7,550 bases of DNA from Burkholderiales bacterium (GTDB lineage Bacteria; Pseudomonadota; Gammaproteobacteria; Burkholderiales; SG8-41): positions 1 to 7,550 of the forward strand of contig SYEN01000542.1 in the NCBI GenBank assembly GCA_005800795.1, in the 5' to 3' direction. Below the pieces are notes generated by a model. That model did not search any database. It worked only from the letters and a program-made list of their open reading frames with translations, and had not been told where the DNA came from. The position numbers and the translations under genes are program-made. Shown one piece after another: positions 6,404 through 7,550 of this stretch. Position 1 is the first letter of the stretch. Each line of letters opens with the position of its first letter.

Positions 6404-7360
6404 TCACTTACGTAAAGGCGCTACGCCCACCCCGCCCAACAGGCTACGTATATGCGCTTCCGCACTGCGCCCGAGTGCGCCCAGGGCATAGCCACCTTCG
6501 AGCATCGACACGATGCGTCCACTGGCATGTTTCGCCGCGACAGCTATCAGTTTTTCTGTCACCCAGGCATAGTCCACCTCGGTCAATTCGAGCATCGCCA
6601 GTTGATCTTCGCGATGTGCATCGAAGCCCGCCGAAATAAACAGCATTTGCGGCCGGAAGTTATCCAGCGCAGGCAGCCAATGCGCCTCGACCGCCGCGCG
6701 AAACGCCTGACTGCCGCTGCGCGCAGGCAGCGGAATATTCACCATACTTGCCGAGCGGCCTTCGGTGCCGCTGTACGGATAAAACGGATGCTGGAACGTC
6801 GATACCATCATCACTCGATCATCGTATTTTGCATCGGCGAAGATTGCTTCCGTGCCGTTACCATGATGCACATCGAAGTCGATGATGGCGACGCGTTGTA
6901 GGCCATGCTGTTCCAGCGCGTGTGCGGCCGCCACTGCAACGTTATTGAGGATGCAAAATCCCATCGCTCGGTCGCGCAGCGCGTGATGCCCGGGTGGCCG
7001 CACATTGCAAAACGCATTGCGTGCACGACCCGCGATGACTGCATCGGTAGCATGCACCACCGCGCCCGCGCCACGCAGCGCCGCATCCAGTGAGTGCGGA
7101 TTCATTGCGGTATCGGGGTCCAGCTGCACCCAGCCTTGGGCAGGTGACGCCTCCTCAATGGCATCCAGATAGCCGGCATCGTGAACACGTTCCAGTTGCT
7201 CGCGCGTGGCCTTGGGCGCTTCCTCACGCACCAGAAGATCCATCAGGCCGGATGCCGCCAGTTGCTGCTCAACGGCTGCCACTCGTGCTGGACATTCGGG
7301 ATGATGATCCCCCATGTCATGCAATTGGCAATCGGGAGGCGAGATAAAAAGCGTGGTCAA
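6404..7360 (-). CDS. Zinc-dependent deacetylase, histone deacetylase / AcuC / acetylpolyamine amidohydrolase superfamily
   Basis: Soluble amidohydrolase of 318 residues, a single domain of normal bacterial length. The superfamily removes acetyl groups from acyl-lysine, acetylpolyamines or related amides using one zinc. The active site is complete: MGDHHPECPARV (16-27), the His-His pair of RPPGHHA (125-126), zinc ligands Asp163 and His165 in IDFDVHHGNGT, zinc ligand Asp247 in SAGFDAH, and catalytic Tyr291 in LEGGYA. No signal peptide is seen. The start is TTG at 7360: an in-frame TAG lies about 30 nt upstream with no ATG between, and the first ATG inside (residue 16) would remove the conserved N-terminal strand and the HD before MG. 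The gene leads the leftward cluster, 28 bp before the MASE1 start. A TATCAT (7408-7403) could be its -10, without a good -35. The substrate cannot be told; protein deacetylase and acetylpolyamine hydrolase are both possible. Confidence 0.93.
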   Translation of the reverse strand: MTTLFISPPDCQLHDMGDHHPECPARVAAVEQQLAASGLMDLLVREEAPKATREQLERVHDAGYLDAIEEASPAQGWVQLDPDTAMNPHSLDAALRGAGAVVHATDAVIAGRARNAFCNVRPPGHHALRDRAMGFCILNNVAVAAAHALEQHGLQRVAIIDFDVHHGNGTEAIFADAKYDDRVMMVSTFQHPFYPYSGTEGRSASMVNIPLPARSGSQAFRAAVEAHWLPALDNFRPQMLFISAGFDAHREDQLAMLELTEVDYAWVTEKLIAVAAKHASGRIVSMLEGGYALGALGRSAEAHIRSLLGGVGVAPLRK

Positions 7361-7527
7361 GGGGCGGTCTCCGGCACAAGGCGTCTGAATAGACTACACC
7401 GTATGATAGCGCTGCCCAGGTTACCAACGCACGCAAAAGCGTGGCCAAGGGTGTTTGCATTCGAGCTCGCCGAACGCCCGCCAGCTGACGCAACAGCGTC
7501 AAAACATTTTAATAAAAACAGGGGATT
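7361..7527. other. Divergent intergenic region upstream of the deacetylase
   Basis: About 170 bp without a recognised gene. It should contain the promoter of the leftward deacetylase-kinase-regulator cluster; TATCAT at 7408-7403 is the only hexamer near the -10 consensus, and no paired -35 at 16-18 bp is seen. The right end (7507-7520) is AT-rich and precedes a possible rightward start at 7528. No terminator hairpin or long repeat was noticed. Confidence 0.4.
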
Positions 7528-7550
7528 ATGTGGGGTATCGCAACGCGGCA
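7528..7550 (+). CDS. Possible start of a rightward gene, cut by window edge
   Basis: An ATG at 7528 opens a frame reading MWGIATR to the edge. AGGGG (7520-7524) precedes it with a short 3-nt gap, and AT-rich sequence lies just upstream, as for a promoter. Only seven codons are visible, so no product can be named. Its orientation would make the deacetylase promoter region divergent. Confidence 0.3.

Noticed and set aside
7317..7502. 61-codon minus-strand frame over the deacetylase start
   Set aside because: It overlaps the deacetylase N-terminus in another frame, has no Shine-Dalgarno and no family resemblance; the region is better read as a promoter spacer.
7403..7550. Plus-strand frame from ATG 7403 open to the right edge (starts MIALPRLPTH)
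   Set aside because: No Shine-Dalgarno, no recognisable family, and it competes with the ATG at 7528, which has a purine-rich AGGGG before it; too little sequence to support it.
1..7550. CRISPR arrays, tRNA/rRNA genes, transposons, att sites
   Set aside because: Reading the window, I saw no regularly spaced repeats, cloverleaf-like segments, transposase motifs or terminal repeats.

Overview
The window looks like chromosomal DNA of a Gram-negative proteobacterium, most likely a betaproteobacterium (a Nitrosomonadales- or Gallionella-like lineage would fit). That guess rests on three things: moderately GC-rich coding with G/C-biased third positions, a divergent pair of an AlaC-type aminotransferase and a Mth938-like protein, and a MASE1 sensor kinase with a NarL-type regulator. 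The taxon is inferred from protein resemblance only. No tRNA, rRNA, CRISPR array, insertion sequence or phage gene is visible.

Left part (1-1077): the N-terminal half of an AlaC-like alanine aminotransferase runs leftward off the edge. It is divergent, across a 92-bp spacer containing a perfect TATAAT, from a small Mth938/DUF498 (NDUFAF3-like) protein. This is ordinary housekeeping content.

Central and right part (1164-7360): four coding units all read leftward. In transcription order they are a zinc-dependent deacetylase of the HDAC/AcuC/acetylpolyamine-amidohydrolase superfamily, a membrane sensor kinase (MASE1-PAS-PAS-PAS-HisKA_3-HATPase), a NarL/FixJ response regulator and a GAF-GAF-GGDEF-like protein. 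The deacetylase stop lies 28 bp from the kinase start. Kinase and regulator overlap by ATGA. A 103-bp AT-rich spacer separates the regulator from the GAF protein. The first three genes are probably one operon; the last may have its own promoter.

Three things stand out. First, the sensor kinase is split: the MASE1 frame and the PAS/kinase frame are each open, but joined only across a run of nine T (coding strand), where removing one T would give one continuous protein of about 929 residues. This could be a sequencing error, a recent inactivation, phase variation or slippage. Second, the kinase ATP-binding domain has unusual residues at two conserved positions (N-box Glu to Ala, G1-box Gly to Arg). 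Third, the GAF-GAF-GGDEF protein has lost the cyclase active site (SANEF, and Lys at the first metal Asp) but keeps the RxxD c-di-GMP inhibitory-site motif at the correct spacing, so it may be a c-di-GMP receptor and not a synthase. Taken together the cluster could be a membrane-signal to NarL-regulator to c-di-GMP-readout module with a linked deacetylase. That functional link is inference from gene order.
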